A stretch of 64,000 nt of DNA from Lota lota (taxonomy: Eukaryota > Chordata > Actinopteri > Gadiformes > Lotidae), in the NCBI GenBank assembly GCA_026745465.1, contig JACYXH010000396.1, positions 652,001 to 716,000 of the forward strand. Reading direction: 5' to 3'. Both the position numbers and the translations under genes were made by a program. Of the stretch, positions 11,758 through 26,264 are shown piece after piece (positions within the stretch are counted from its first letter, which is position 1; each line of letters begins with the position of its first letter). Below the pieces are notes generated by a model. It was not told the origin of the DNA, ran no database searches, and saw only the letters and a list, made by a program, of their open reading frames with translations.

Positions 11758-14700
11758 AAAACATGGCACTTAAAAAATAAGTAAAAAAAATTAGAATACA
11801 AGGTGTTTTTTGCTTGTAATAAATGAAAAGATTCTGCCAATGGAACAAGTGAAAATTTGCTTGGTAAGATTTCTTGAAATTAGAGATATTTCAAGATAAA
11901 AGGAGGTCTTAAAATTAGCTCGGACAACTCATTTTGAGCAATATTTTACCTGTATTAGGAATTGTTGTGTGTCATAATAAGCCTGTAATGCTCAAAAGTA
12001 ACTTTTAATTGTTTTACCGTTCATGTCATCATCTTTATTTCAAGTGTAACCTAAGTTCCAACATAGTGACACTGCTCTAGATTTAAGACCATAAAAGCCA
12101 ACAGACTATCTTTTACATCGCATGGACATTTGCGCATGTTATATATTGTTTTCTGTGTATGCTGCATTCCCTGTCATCAAGTCCATTCATCAACCCTGTA
12201 TAGTCACAACCAGTTAAGAATTACACAAGTCATTTAATCCCTCTGCTCACTGTTTATTGTTTGCCGGCACATTTACAGTTTTCAGTAGTTGCATCGTTTA
12301 GGACTTTCTTTACACCCATGGTCTTATCTGTACATTGCTAGAATTATACTCATTATACATACCAAGCCATAATAATCAATAGTCTGGCCAAACCTTTATT
12401 CATTTGCCTACCAGAGTTCTCCAGCATTAAAGGGCAGGTCTGCATTCACTTCCTGTATTTATGTCAAGGGATCGCGCCAGGGTAGGCCATCTCATTAAAG
12501 GAAGAGGGGTATTTGAAGGTGTTATTGAAATACCTATTATATGTATGTAAGAAAGATCTGAATGAAGTTGTAATGCATTGTTATTATGTTATGAGAATAT
12601 AATACACCTATGTTATGTGTTTTGGCTGGTTAAGCTTTGTATGTGTGTTCATTTAATTACACTAACTTGGTTTAGCTTAGAGGTGGAGATAACCCAATGG
12701 GTATCCCTATTTAAGCCTGGTTGGCTTCATTGGTTGGTGATGGTAAAGTCATGGTGGACTCAGGTCAAGAGTCAGGGCTGCTATGCCAGTGTTAGTATGT
12801 GCATATAAAGGTCACCTTTGACATCTTTTGTTTTATGTTAGTTTCTGTCATCGTTCGTCTTTGCTGCAGTATTTGTAAATAAAATCCCTAAATGCAACTT
12901 CAACACCTGGCTTGAACCTCAATTGGACTTCAAGACAGCATTACCTTACCACACACAGATATATCAGTATTGGTTTGCTCATAATAAAAATATATAAATG
13001 GTGTCAATTTATAAATGTGATTACCTTTTTATTAATCCTCTACTTTGGCGGTTGAACCTCTAAACGCTTTAACTGAGCACATCCACGTGTTTTACATCAT
13101 TACATCACAGGAAGATGGAACTTAATATGTTCGATCCTCTCTCTCTCCTACTGCCCATGATAAAGTTCTTGAGTTCTACTGCACTATAAGGTGATCAGTA
13201 AATACAGAGCACATGTAAGAGATGCTGCAAACCAGGGCAACCTGACGACACGCCAGGAGGGGCAACAGCCTTTGAAGCTCCATGCTGAAAGACCTCCGTT
13301 GGGCACCACCACAAGGCAGAGTCAATTCCTTGACAAGCATTGACTACTATGGGTTTACTTTTTGACCTTGAACCTCCAGCTGACGCAGGGTGTTGGTTAA
13401 GACTAGCAGGGCGTTGGCGTTCACCCCGTAACTAGAAAGACTTAGGTGTTGCTGTTGCATTAAACCACTCTGACATTAAACCTTCCAAATGCTTCCAAAT
13501 GAAACGATCTTCAGCATAAAACCACATGCTTCATTCTTTGTGTTATTTGGTCAGTGCTGTGAGTGAGAGATGGAAGCCAGAACCCTCCAGGGTCATCTAA
13601 GCATCAACATACCCACAGATAGCTCAAGTCCAGTTCTCTGGAGGTGACTGCGCTACGCTACGGTGACAATCACAAGAATCACACAACAACAAAAACACAA
13701 TTTAAAGGGATTTTTTTTTTATCTTACATCTTACGGAAATTATACCTTTGTTTGTTGACAGTAAAAAGGTTAAGAAAATACGAACTACCAAGTGTTTACA
13801 TGATATTGTTTAGAGGCAACAACCAATCTATCGTAAGAGCGAATGTGTGTTCCTGCACATCCACCAAACGTGAGTATCAATTCACTGGCTGTGTTGATTT
13901 TATGAACGTGTTTTGTATATAAAAAGTATATAGTGAGACTTCTGGTCAAGTGCTGAAGGACTTAAAGGGTATCAGATTGCACTTGGGTGGAATAGAGTGC
14001 TCCGGGGGTCAGCAATCATAACATGGCAGAGCAAATTAAGTTTCCCACACAAGTGTAATTGGTTTCCCACTCAGGGTTTGTTCATGGAGGAGAACAGGTA
14101 CCAGTCAGTCCACCATATTGGCAGATCAAGCGACTTAATCCCTTTATTATTAATCCATTTCCTTATCATACGATTACGAAAATCCAGATCCCTCCCTCCT
14201 CTCGGATATTAAATCACTCCCACAATATGGCTCCTTGCTTAAAGGAAAAATAAATGGAATAGAGAGAAGGGAAAGAATATAACAGGTAGTTGGTCTATCA
14301 TCACTTCTTGTGGAGCAGTTTTATAGCTTGTCACAGTTTTAGACTACATTTTTGTAAAATACAACCACGAAGAAATCCGTGCAATTTCATTGACAAAACC
14401 AAAAGTGGTTGGCGGCAGGACCAGTGATTATTTTCCTTAACAATACGTGGTTGGCATATTTGCTAATTCCTCTAAGCGCTATCAAATACTTCCTTTTGTT
14501 TCACACCATTTAGCCCTTGCAAAGCAAACGTAAAAAGGTTCCCCAAGAAATACACTGAAATTCAAATTGTTAGGTTTCCCTTTGACTTCCATGAAAACCG
14601 GAGCTACTTTTCCCTTGTGGAGATGCCTTGACTTCTGAATCCCAATTAAAAATGAATGTTATTCTCAGTTTTCACATTTGTCCCTCACTCCCACACAGCG

Positions 14701-14927
14701 ACTTTGAATTCTCAGTCTCGCTGAAGCCTCCCACCAACTGCAGAATGGGCAGGTCCCTTATGTTCATTACTAAATTATACCACCACTAGCTCCTTCCTTG
14801 AAGACACATCAAAAGGTGCGGCGCCAAAACGTGTTGTTTGGACTTTGAGAAAACATTTAAAACAGGAGAGAGATGGAGTGCAGAAACATCTTTGTCCAGA
14901 CTTTGTATTTATATCTTGATGCCATGA

Positions 14928-14973
14928 TGTCACCTCATATGATTATAAATCATGATTATCATATGAGGTGACA
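14928..14973. repeat. 16-bp perfect inverted repeat with a self-complementary loop
   Basis: The arm tgtcacctcatatgat (14928-14943) and its exact complement (14958-14973) flank a 14-base loop containing the palindrome aatcatgatt. It could extrude as a cruciform. No flanking duplication identifies a mobile element. Confidence 0.8.
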
Positions 14974-17093
14974 ACTTAAGGATCATGTTGGTGAATGTTT
15001 GGCATTTAGAGTAGCGCTTCTTTGATAATATGACAAGTATTCGTAAAAGGTAAAAAAAATTGGATCAGGCAAAAGTGACAAAAAACATGCTAGCCAGGAT
15101 ACTCCGTTGCAGAAGAGAAGAGGTGGGAAGACTTTAATAGTACATGAACATGTTATCATCACCTCAACACCTCTTCAACTGAAGATGATGTTATGCTAAT
15201 TAGATGTGTAAGTAAAAAGAAGTACAGAATTTTTTAATTACCATACTTACTTTCAATAGCTGAATAATATGACCGTGGAATTGAGCTTATAATTAGATAA
15301 AGTGAATTTTTATCTCATGGTACATTTCAAGGAAAAATGTGTCCATTTGCCAATGAAGCTGAATGGTGGTATGTGGTGTACATGGACACCAGCCCACCTC
15401 ACCTAGCTTTTAGCTCAGACAAGAGGAGGTAAAAAAAAAGACAGGCTCTAAATCGAATGATGTGAATCATCAAATCCACTGACACCTCTTGTCTCAGGTT
15501 AAATCAGACGTTGATTAAACACTTGACTTTATCACAGAGGGCAAATGGAAAAAGCAGTGCAGCACCTGTGAACCCTAGCCAGGGTTAACTCTATGAAAAT
15601 ACTGCATCATTAGCAGGTTATTAGTGTTTCTAAATGTCAACCGGCCTCCGTGTGAGTACAATGGACCTTTTGGGAAACCACTTTCATTCGCTCGCCCGGC
15701 TCCGGTTTGGTGTCAGGGTCGAGTTCGACCTCTCAAAAAGTCACACCGGCGCTGATCATTATTAATGTTCTCGGAGTCCCTTTTTGTGTGTACGCGCGCG
15801 TTTGTGTGTGGTTGTGCGTGCGTTTGTGTGTTTCTGTGTGCACGTGTTAAGCGCACGCGTGGCCATTTCTGCCTATGTATGTGCTAACCTTCAATCCTAT
15901 GTGTGCAGCAATGAAGAGCAGGTAGATAGAGAGAGACAACACAGCATTTTGAGTGACAGAGGAAGAGGCAGAGAAGAGCTAGAGCGGCAGAAAGAGACTA
16001 ATATGAAATTGAAATGGAACATGGCCGTTAATCATGTCAAGGTCAATCTTGTTGAACACCCCTCCCCCAGTCCCAGCCCATCATCTTCTATTGCTTTGCA
16101 TTTTCTCTTTTTAATCTCGACAGAACTCAACATGTGGTGAGTGGAGGTGGTGGGGGGGGGGGGGTTGTTGTGGGCCTCCCTGTGTTGGAGGAACTCTGGC
16201 GATATCTCTCATCAAACAGCTCTGGATCAAAGGGAGCACACTGCTGCTGAGCGTTGAGATTTAGCCAAATTACGCATAACCCCTCAGACCCAAAAAAGAC
16301 ACATGAAAACCACTAATTTATTCTCACGCAAATCTCAGTCGAGAGTGAAATAGAATCCAAAGGCAATCTCAAGAAAGTAAGAGGAAGGAAGGAAAGACGA
16401 GACCCACACTATCTCATAATCACACTATGTCCGAACATAAATCAACAAGGGTGTGATGTCTGCTCTCTGGTATAAGCAAATGGTTCTTATGAAGCTGCCT
16501 GTGCAGTTATTGAAAGCTTTGTAGGGGAATAACAGGATCCGTTTAATATGGTTGCAGTTTTTGTGATAGCCTGAAAATTCACTTGGAACATCAATAGTTG
16601 CTTTCAGGATGAGACTTGGTACACAGAGGGGGATATCAACTGCACAGAGAAAGCTTTGTGAATGTTATTCTCTGGCAACCTCAAATTACTAGTACCCGTA
16701 CCATTTACCTTTTTGATTGTATTATTATATAAAGCATTCAAATGATTGTATAGAAATCGGGAAGGAAACAAATTTACTGTGAACTAATTGGAGAAATAGC
16801 ACTTGGAACGACAGCAAGAGCGTTGAGTAACTACAGGCTGATGCTGTCGAATGTCCCTGTTTGCTCTTGAGGGAGACAGGTGCTGTTTTGGAGGGAATTA
16901 TCATCAGAGTCCAAGCTGTAGCTAGGTGGCTGCCACCTGCCAAACAGAAAGCATCCACACCTTGTCTATTTGGTTCACCTGTTTGATCCTGAAATATTTC
17001 TTGTCTCCCGTTCATTTGGTGATTTGAAAGCACCGTCCATAAACAAAGCCCCCCAAAAACGAGAAACTATAGTTGTATAAAGGCCCTAGTGTT

Positions 17094-17142
17094 GAGGACG
17101 GGGGACGGGGGACGGGGGACGGTGAGGGGGACGGGGGTAGGC
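17094..17142 (+). repeat. Short (GACGGGG)n tandem repeat, G-quadruplex-prone
   Basis: gacgggg repeats about four times, followed by tgagggggacgggggtagg. At least four G-runs of four or more, with 2-4-base loops, fit the G-quadruplex consensus. Confidence 0.8.
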
Positions 17143-18649
17143 CTTTCTTGCAGAAACACCCACTCCACCTTTCTTCCTTGTCTTCCCAAACTTCCTCCAA
17201 GCAGTGGGTGGAGAAGCTCACACTAGCATGTGGTTGTTGGTTTAATGCAATGCGGTAGGCTGTATTCCCAGTCTATCCAATGGCTCTGAATCACGTGTCT
17301 CTGGGGCCCCAATTAGTATTTCAGAGCCAATCAGTAGGCCGCTTCAGCCAGGCTTTGATCGGAACATTTCTCAACAAATGAATACATGCTCGTCTTTCCA
17401 AACTTGTCTTAGTAAATTAGAGTAAATGATCCCGAGTGTGCTTTCGTTTCGTATCCAGATTGCAGCAGAGTGGCTTGTCTATCACTATGTTATTTGGATC
17501 AATCTTTCAATATATCTTTAAGAAAAATATTTGGTCTAATTAATCAGGATTAGTTGAATTAGTTCTCTGATCCTCTGCTGTGGATGATCGGCTTGGGGCC
17601 GCAGGGATATACCAATCATACACTCTTCTCTCTATATACCAGAGGGTACCCTGAGCTGGGGTCCAACTGTACTGGTTGAGATACGGTGAATGATGTAGCT
17701 CCCAAGACCAGACTAGAAACAAGGCTGTCCTTGCTTAAAGAAAGTGGTCAATAGACACAATGCTGCTGTTCACTGAAGTACAAAAACAACAGCCTGCTTT
17801 CCTGACCAAATCGCATAGGGGAGTCCATCGGCATAGGGGAGACCACTGGCTCAAATCGATGGCTTTGATTTGTTCAAACACACACATAATCTTCTACGTC
17901 AAACATATTTAAATACACAAAGTGCTGGTTTTGATGTTTACTTATTAATCGAGCATTTCTTTAATCGTTCTGTCAATCAACACCACTAATAGTATGATAT
18001 TTCACATTGCTAATTGCTTCTCTATGACCTCAATAGTATTTTCATGGTTTGTGAACAAACCTTTTCCCCCAAAGTCACAGCAACTTTTTGCACATTCGAA
18101 ATGCTGTTGTTGTTGTTGCCGATGCATTTCTACCCAACGTTTTGTTTATATCTTAGCTAACGGCTTGACTGTCAGCTTAGCCGTTAGCATCCGGGTGCAC
18201 AGAAAAGGTCAGACAATCCTCCTCCCTCCACTTGTAAGAAGTCAAGTGGCCCGTGCTGCTGTCCTGCATACTGTGCCGGTGTCAGGTACCCAACAAACCG
18301 TGCCAAGGCCAGATGGCCAAAGGCTACGTGCTGACAGATGACACGAGAGGGCCACTCGCCATCAAAGCGTGACAGAAAAGAATAAATTCACTCAAATGTG
18401 ACGAAGAATAAAAGCACTTTTTACTGAGAAGAGATAATACACGAGTAATACTGGTTCATCTGGACTAATAAACTCACCCAACTGCATAGTACTGTTTATC
18501 TCATGCTTGGGTTTCGACATGATTTTTGACATGTAGGCGTGGTGAGGGAAAGGGGCAACTTTATTGGTCACCTGGATAAATGAGTCATTGGTGTGTGCCG
18601 TGTTTACCTCCCTGACTTAAAGCATGCACTATGCAAGGTAATGGTAAAA

Positions 18650-18985
18650 ATGGCTGATCATTATCTTCCGAGGCTGGTAACTACCATGCAGGGCTGATCC
18701 AGTGGGTTCCAAGCCTCGTAAGGTAATGACCAACCAAGCTGATCCAGTGGGTTGCTACCCCCGGCGTGGTAGTTAGCAGCCTCGGAAGCTAAAGACCAAC
18801 CAAGCCAGTAGCTGATCCAGCAGGTTGCTAGCCTCAGAAGCTAATGACCAGCCACGCCAGTTATTGATCCAGTGGGTCGTAGCCCCGGAGTGCTAGTTAC
18901 CATTCCCGGAAGCTATGATGGCCAAGCCAGTAGCCGATCCAGTTGGTTGCTACGTTAGACACACGAGTTACCACCTTGGTCGAAC
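18650..18985. repeat. Degenerate complex minisatellite (about 5 units of 45-75 bp)
   Basis: gatccagtgggtt (variants gatccagcaggtt, gatccagttggtt) recurs about five times. Each is followed by a gctagcctcggaagctaatg-like piece and then accaaccaagccagtag. Unit length varies because a cggnGTGgTAGTTA block is present in some units and absent in others. The composition is GC-richer than its flanks. Confidence 0.75.
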
Positions 18986-19699
18986 AGATAGTATCATTCT
19001 CATTTTCCGCTGCCGGCGGCATTTCAGTTACCAGCACTGGTGTATCACTGGCCAGATAAGTGGCTGGCTTTGGCAAGGATATTGCCTCAGCCAGCTTCTC
19101 AGTAGTCTCCATTTTGACTCTAATACTGCGCCATAGTGCATACCTTCAGTCAGGGACGTGAGCACGGCACATACCAGTAATGTATTTGTCCGGCTGAGCA
19201 ACAAAGTTGCCTTCCCCTCACTCTGCCTCCACGTCAAAATCATGTCAAAACCCCAAGCGTGAGAAAAACAATAGTAATCATAAAATAATAATCGTCACCA
19301 AATGTGAGAAAAAGCAATTGCAATTAAAAAAAATTACATTTGTGAACATGGCCTTTTCATTGAAAATAAAGAAAAATGTGTTTTATTACATTTTTTTTTC
19401 TTTTTTTACGAGAAACATTTCCACATCTTCATCTACGTTTTGCATCAGTTTGACTCCATCGATTTGTCTTTGATAAATCTTTTATGGCACATGACTTTCT
19501 GTGTCTATTTTATTCTCATAGTATTGTGTTTTTAAATTTGATATACTTCTATGAGCCGCTGTAACCTTTTTTCTCAGGATACTCAGGATAGGGCTTTTCT
19601 TGTTTGACTAGACATGTAAACTACTGTATATATTTTTGTATACTCCATTTCTTCTATTTGAGCCTCACTATGCAATTACAGCTCCCATTAAGGTCTTGA

Positions 19700-19834
<135 letters not shown>

Positions 19835-21174
19835 TTACACAGTTCCTCTCCCCTGGTGGAAATGGCCCCAGATCAGTGTCAAAGAGGGGGGAAGAGCACT
19901 AGATATAGTCTCTCTGTGACATGCATGTAATATACCAACCTTGAAGGGGGAGATTCAATATTTATGCTCCCATGTTTGAGGGCAGAGGAACCAAGGACAC
20001 TAATGAATGCTTTCCAACATCTCCTTGGGTTGCAAAGCAGACAGACTGCGGTTAGTAATGCTCGGCCAGTCCTAATAAAAGAACATGGCTATTCAACATG
20101 GAAGACACTGCTGTACTGCACAAAAGTGACTCGGCTGCTTAAAGCAAGATGTTTAGCAACAGGGAATCCATATGTTCACTCATACCTTATTAAATGTATG
20201 AGTGCATTATAAAATCCATAGCAAAACAATGCAATATGTGAGTTTGAAGTACTATGTTTGCCTAACTATGAATATCATATTATTTTGTTATTATTTAAGT
20301 GCCAGTGATCCCATAAACATGTTTTTTTTTTTATGCCTTAGTATGTCTTAAATGATCCTGAACATAGCAATCTACGTGATTTCGTCCCAGTTTTTAATTG
20401 ATACCGTTATTTAGAAAATAAAGTGTGTCACATACATTCACCAGTATGTGAATGTTCTACTCTGCTCCAAGCTCTGGTCCTATTCTTCGTCCAACTGAAT
20501 TGGTTTATTCAGAGATAAAAGGTAAACGGACATAAACTCTGGAGGTGGTTCATGAAGTATCTGCCGGACCCAGGTAAAAATTCAGACTCTTTTGGTATGG
20601 TTAAGAAGTAAAACTTTATATGGTGTTGTCTTGACCACTCTTTGTAGAAGCAGAAACCAGTCAGAACTGGTATTAGCACTACGAATGTGTAGTCCAATGA
20701 GGTAAGAAAGTTAGCTTTGATATCGTGTGGTCTAATGCGGTAATAGAATGAAAAAAACGTACATCATAACGTTGAAGTGCACTTTGACCCTCGCCAAGAC
20801 AGGACACTACGGCCACGGTGGGTGGATGTGTGGCGCTCCGTCGGGGCAGTGGATGATGTTTATAGGTGCATCCAAGAAAGGGTTAAGCTTCTCTGACACT
20901 TATAGTACAACGCCATGGTGTGTGGCGCATTTCATGTTCAACATTGCTCATTATAACGCTCACTACAAGATGCATACTAGAAAAAAGATACGTATCACCA
21001 AGTTGGTGTGAGCCGTAACCATGGGGATAACACTTCCCCCTCCTTCCTAGGACTCTCATTGCAAAATACATTTTAAAATAAAAGTATAATCTTGCGTTCG
21101 AATTGGAGCTGAAACTCGGGGCTCACTTACACCTTTTTGTCATGCTTGCCCTGGTAACCTTGCATGACCTTGAA

Positions 21175-21278
<104 letters not shown>

Positions 21279-21755
21279 ACGTGTGCGTGCTCAGGTATTG
21301 ATGTAGTGGGAAAGAGAGCGAGAGATCATGCTGTTGTGATGTGGGGATGTGCGTGTCCACCAGTAACTCCACCTATGTGAAACTAACTGGCTTCTCCGTC
21401 GCTTTAATGGAAGAAGAGCGAGAGCGATTTCCAAAATAATCATCAAAATAATAGTCTCTAAACGGCATAACCAAAGCCTTACGTAGCCAAACGATTGCAG
21501 TCACAGTACTTAGATGTCAACATAGTTCCTACCAGGTGAAGCAGAACAAGGCTTTCTTGAAACCTAGACTTTATGGCGGCGCTGTCCACTGTAGCTGGAC
21601 CCCCGGGCTGGTTTTCTGAGTGAGGCAGTTGACAGTGCTCCTTTCATGGGCACGGATTTAGCAAAGAGTTGGTGGCCCATTGCACAAATACTGTTCCGTT
21701 GTTATTTTTAAGCTCTGGCAAAGGCAGCCTATATTAATCTATGTGAAACTGTAAA

Positions 21756-21773
21756 CCCCCCCCCCCCCCCCCC
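21756..21773. repeat. Poly-C homopolymer
   Basis: A run of about 18 C. Confidence 0.9.
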
Positions 21774-24700
21774 TTTGCATACTGGTTATTTATGTTATGT
21801 TTAATAATTTTACATTTAATATTCATATAGTTGTTTTGGCTAAATTTATTTGTCTCAATGATGCATTCTGCAACTTGTTTTCACGTGTGAAACTCCTTAA
21901 ATAAATCCAAATCAACAATGAATAAAAAGCATATGCTTAGCGTTGATTATAACAGTTTATGGGATTGAGTTGTCAGACTAAATAAAGGGGGAAAAAAGGA
22001 TGTGATAGAAGAGGAAAGTATATCTTCTGTTGCAGCAGCCGGTCTTTAAACAACTTTTGAATGATATTTTTATTGCGTTATATTTCCTTTAGAAATGTCA
22101 CCATATTGTAGACTTGACTGACCACTTAACACACGAGACCTGTAGCCTTTTAAGTGATAGCCGTGCGCAATGCGGTTATAGGTCTACACCACATCACAAG
22201 AGGCTAAAGTACAAATATTTGGCATCACCCATGTCCATTGCCAGATCAACTTTGTTAATTAAACAGTTAATACATCTCTTAATGTTCTATTTATGTAACG
22301 TTTTGTTCCTAGAATACCAATGGAAATTATATGAAATGCCTATAGGCTAAATATTCATACAATCATTTTATATAATGTATTATATTATTATAAAATGATC
22401 TTGGTTATCTTCCATAATTCAGTACTAGGTTTTAGACAGGGTCGGTGTGGCAGCACTGGGTTTATAAACCTGGCTGCCCCAGTTTTAGAGGGATTTGTGG
22501 CAAAAACTGGAAAATTCTAGCCTATTAACTGTTAAATGTAATAACAATATGCGAAAATACACCGCCTATTTGCAGGAAAAAACATGAGCGGTGCAATCCT
22601 CGTGCCGACCATAATTTCCCATTGCGGGAGATTACAACGGGAGGACCTGACGTCAAAAGGCCTACCTGATTAATAAAGGAAAACCAAATTTAGGTTTTAA
22701 TTTCATTAGTAACATAACTAAAATATATCACCATTACTCACTAAGTGAGTTAAAACTTGCTTCTAAGGGTCACTAGTGTTCAACGTAACACCCAGGATCC
22801 TGCACACACACACGCTCACATATATTAGGTAGGTTTGACTAAATCAAATATTAATTCTGTTTTGAGCTAATACTCAAAATTCATGTTAGTATTGGTGCAT
22901 GGAGCATTTCCACTTCACCTTAAGTTCTTCTGAGAAGCATCCGTTTGTGAAGGGGACATGGTTGAGAAGCAGTCGAGTTCTTCATTGAGCAACGAAATCA
23001 GCTTGGATTTGGTCATGTGACACCAGAAGGTTTGATAAGGACAGTACATTGATCTCTTTCTTGTGTCACGTGTCCCTGTCAAAGAGTCGGATAAACCACA
23101 CACAATGTCATCACAATATTATGATAAGTCAAATACTAAGACACACTTTCTTCCACTCACAATATCACTATCAATTCTATATCCATGTGTCGCTAGCTCT
23201 ACTGAAAACCATACTTGGTGTCATGGAAATGCCAACTTCCTGAATTATATTGTTGCTCATTAATAATGAATGTCATTAATAACCCAGCAAGTGTTATGCC
23301 TACGAAATGTGTCCATACATCAAGATTTTATGTACAAGGTATACAAAAAAGGGTATGTTTTTTGAGAAAGATAATGTTTTGCCACTGTTTTAGAGTTTAT
23401 TGTTTAACATAATAGTTACACATGCACCAAGCTCAATGATTTCCACACAACACAAATCATCCTTATATTATTGATTATTGATGATTGATTGTTATTATTA
23501 TTGTTAATAGTATTATTGATTAATCATATTATAGCCAGTAAAAGACCTAAAGTCATCCGACCCTTAACTAATTCAAAGTTTGATATTGTACCATGCATGT
23601 TAGAACTCAGATTAGCAATTCAATACTCGTGATGATGAAGAGATTTATCATTACTGCTATCGCTGTATTTGTCAGGGCGAGGCGGCTGAACCCAATGGCA
23701 GAGATGATCTCAAAGCAGGTGATTTAGTTACCTAAAGGAATTTAGGCATTTTGTTCTTTTTAAGTTTGCATTTTAGTTTCTTTAGTTTGTGCTTTTCTTG
23801 ATGAACTGAAGGCTGATGATAGCAGGTAGCTGTGGCCTGAGATATGATTATTATGAGATATGAATATTATGGGAGGGGCAGAGGCGAAGGAGAAATAGTT
23901 GTAACTAAACTAGCTTTTGTTCAGCCAAGAGGAGAAACACAAAGTAAGGGCCAATCCCTGCTGCCGTTGAAGCTAGAGACGTGAGAGACACTTGCAATCC
24001 ATCACAGGATCATGACTTAAGATAATATCCAGTTAGCACCTCTGGGTAATTTACGATCCATGCGTGTTAATGCATGGTCACGCAGATGCATGTAGCATGT
24101 GCACAATCCCGTCGCCACGTGCACACACCAACCCATTCAGGTTAAGCTTCCAAGACACTTTCAGACAAAGAACATATTTTCTATAAAAATCACTCTTTCT
24201 TCACAAGTGTGTCATGGCAGCCCTGCGGGATCATGGCTGAAGGCAGTGCTGTTGTGTTTTTGTTGTTGTTTTTTTCTCCCAGAGAAGAGTACATGCTGCT
24301 CAACAGATCGAAATAAAAATAGTCATACACTCCCCTGGCTGGCCTTTGGCTTGCTGTTTTATGGAAATGCCAGTATGTTTGTCAAGTTCTCTATGTTGAA
24401 TAAACAACTAGACAACTTGGCAATGAGACTTTAAGATAAACGCTTCGACGCATTGAAATAATTATATTTTTCTGGCTGCCTTTGTTGTTGGAAAAAAACG
24501 TTGTGCGAAGAGTAAACCCCAGAGGACTCTGGGTAATGTTGTTGTTTAGAACAAACAACCAAATCTAGGTGGCTGTTATTTATCAAACACGGTATTAACC
24601 TATCCTTAATGAAAGATTAAATTATTATTATCCCCAATGCCTTTTCTCATTCCATTATCCTCAGTGCATCCACTTTTCATCTGGCAAATATATTTGGAAA

Positions 24701-25037
24701 TATAAATGTAGTTAAATGAATCTCTATAAGTAAATAAGTAAGTGAGGTGAGAGAGGAGTTTGGAATGGGGGTCAGTCTTCATCCTACCTTCCTTTCTTCA
24801 ATTCAATAATCTAGTGGTTGATCTTTCCTCGGTGCCCAGGCCAGTGAATCCAATCAGAATGCAGTGGCTTAAGCCCCTTTTGATTTATCCGCTTGCCGGT
24901 CTGTGTAAGGTCTGTGTAAGCTGCCTATCAGATAATAAGAGTGTGGACATGGCCTCCTTGTCAGAGCCACGGCACACAAGGTGTTCCGCAGGATGTGTTT
25001 GTTTATTTATTTATCTGGGACGTCCGTCGTGGCGTGT

Positions 25038-25304
<267 letters not shown>

Positions 25305-25744
25305 GGAAATCTCCTGAGAGCAGCTGTCCTTATCAGTCCCCTCGGCTACACACACACAAACCTGCTGTCTTCCCGGGAAGCGTTCTCCATGACAGCGGTA
25401 TTGAGGTAGACGTAATCCTCCCTGACCCCAACAAAATTAGAGAGATAGAGGGAGAATAAATGAAATCTATACAATTAGGTATAAAAGTGCCTGCTAAGTA
25501 CTAATTGCAGCAGTCTCCTTCACAGTGAAACTAATGGAAATGTAAAACAACAAATAGATGTGTTTAAAGCATACAAAGCTACAGACACGACGACATGACT
25601 AACTGTGTTCTACAGGCACGGTGCTTTCCAAAGAGACAAGCTCTTTGTTGGTGACCACAAGACATAATACTGTCTTGAACATTGAAAAAGTGAGCTGAGG
25701 ATTTCATCCTCCTTCCACTGCGCTCAGGTGTTGATTCAAGAAGT

Positions 25745-26262
25745 CAAGAAGAGATAGAATTACCCATCCGAGCACAGTGGATGCACCGCACGCGACGCTG
25801 ACGTTCCTCAGGGGTCAGCTTGGTTCTGCGTAACTGCATGGGTTCCTCCGAAACAGGTGGGGACGCTGTTGCCACTGAAGTGTCCACTGAAAGGAGGAAC
25901 GGAGGAGGAAGAGCAGAGGGATACAGATGCAGTCCAGAGGTTATCCAGGAGATCACAAAGAAGTTAATGCTGGGACGCTAGGCACAAAGGTACTAAGATT
26001 AACTGGCACAGAGGAAGGGGGGGGGGGGGAAACACGCTGATTGAATACACTAGGAGGGGAACGATAATGAGGGACAGGTGAAAACAATCAAGGTGAGGGA
26101 GGACAATCACGGGCAAGAAACTTAAGGGCAGGGAGTGACGTATCTTAAACAAGATGAGATGTGAGTCATATAAAGTAACACAAAACACAATCACAGAATT
26201 AATTAAACAAATAATACATAATTTAAGGAACAGGACAAAACGTGGTGCAACGTAACCAAAGT
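25745..26262 (-). mobile_element. Ty3/gypsy fossil: LTR joined to the 3' part of gag, minus strand
   Basis: Read on the minus strand, the segment matches the solo LTR at 58859-59357 over roughly 350 bp. The shared features include caccttgattgttttcacc, a C run, and cctctgtgccagttaatctt. It then passes into a short coding piece (EEPMQLRRTKLTPEE... with a following Cys pair) that resembles the region just before the zinc knuckle in fish gypsy Gag. It is an incomplete, broken remnant of an element of the same family as the 59-kb LTR. Divergence between the two copies suggests an old insertion. Confidence 0.65.
26019..26031. repeat. G homopolymer
   Basis: A run of G in the LTR remnant, matching the C run on the other strand in the related LTR (59072-59092). 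Confidence 0.8.
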
Positions 26263-26264
26263 TC

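Larger units (their letters stand above)
11758..18640. other. Gene-free unique DNA
   Basis: No exon, RNA gene or well-bounded element was recognised. Contents noted are a possible LTR-like stretch (12.55-12.95 kb, weak), a palindrome at 14928-14973, a TG/CG-rich run at 15784-15850, a G run near 16151-16164, and a G-rich tandem repeat at 17094-17142. Confidence 0.4.

Noticed and set aside
12550-12960. Possible solo LTR (tatttaagcctgg, later aataaaatcccta)
   Set aside because: A TATA-like and a polyadenylation-like signal are present, but no matching ends or target duplication could be found.
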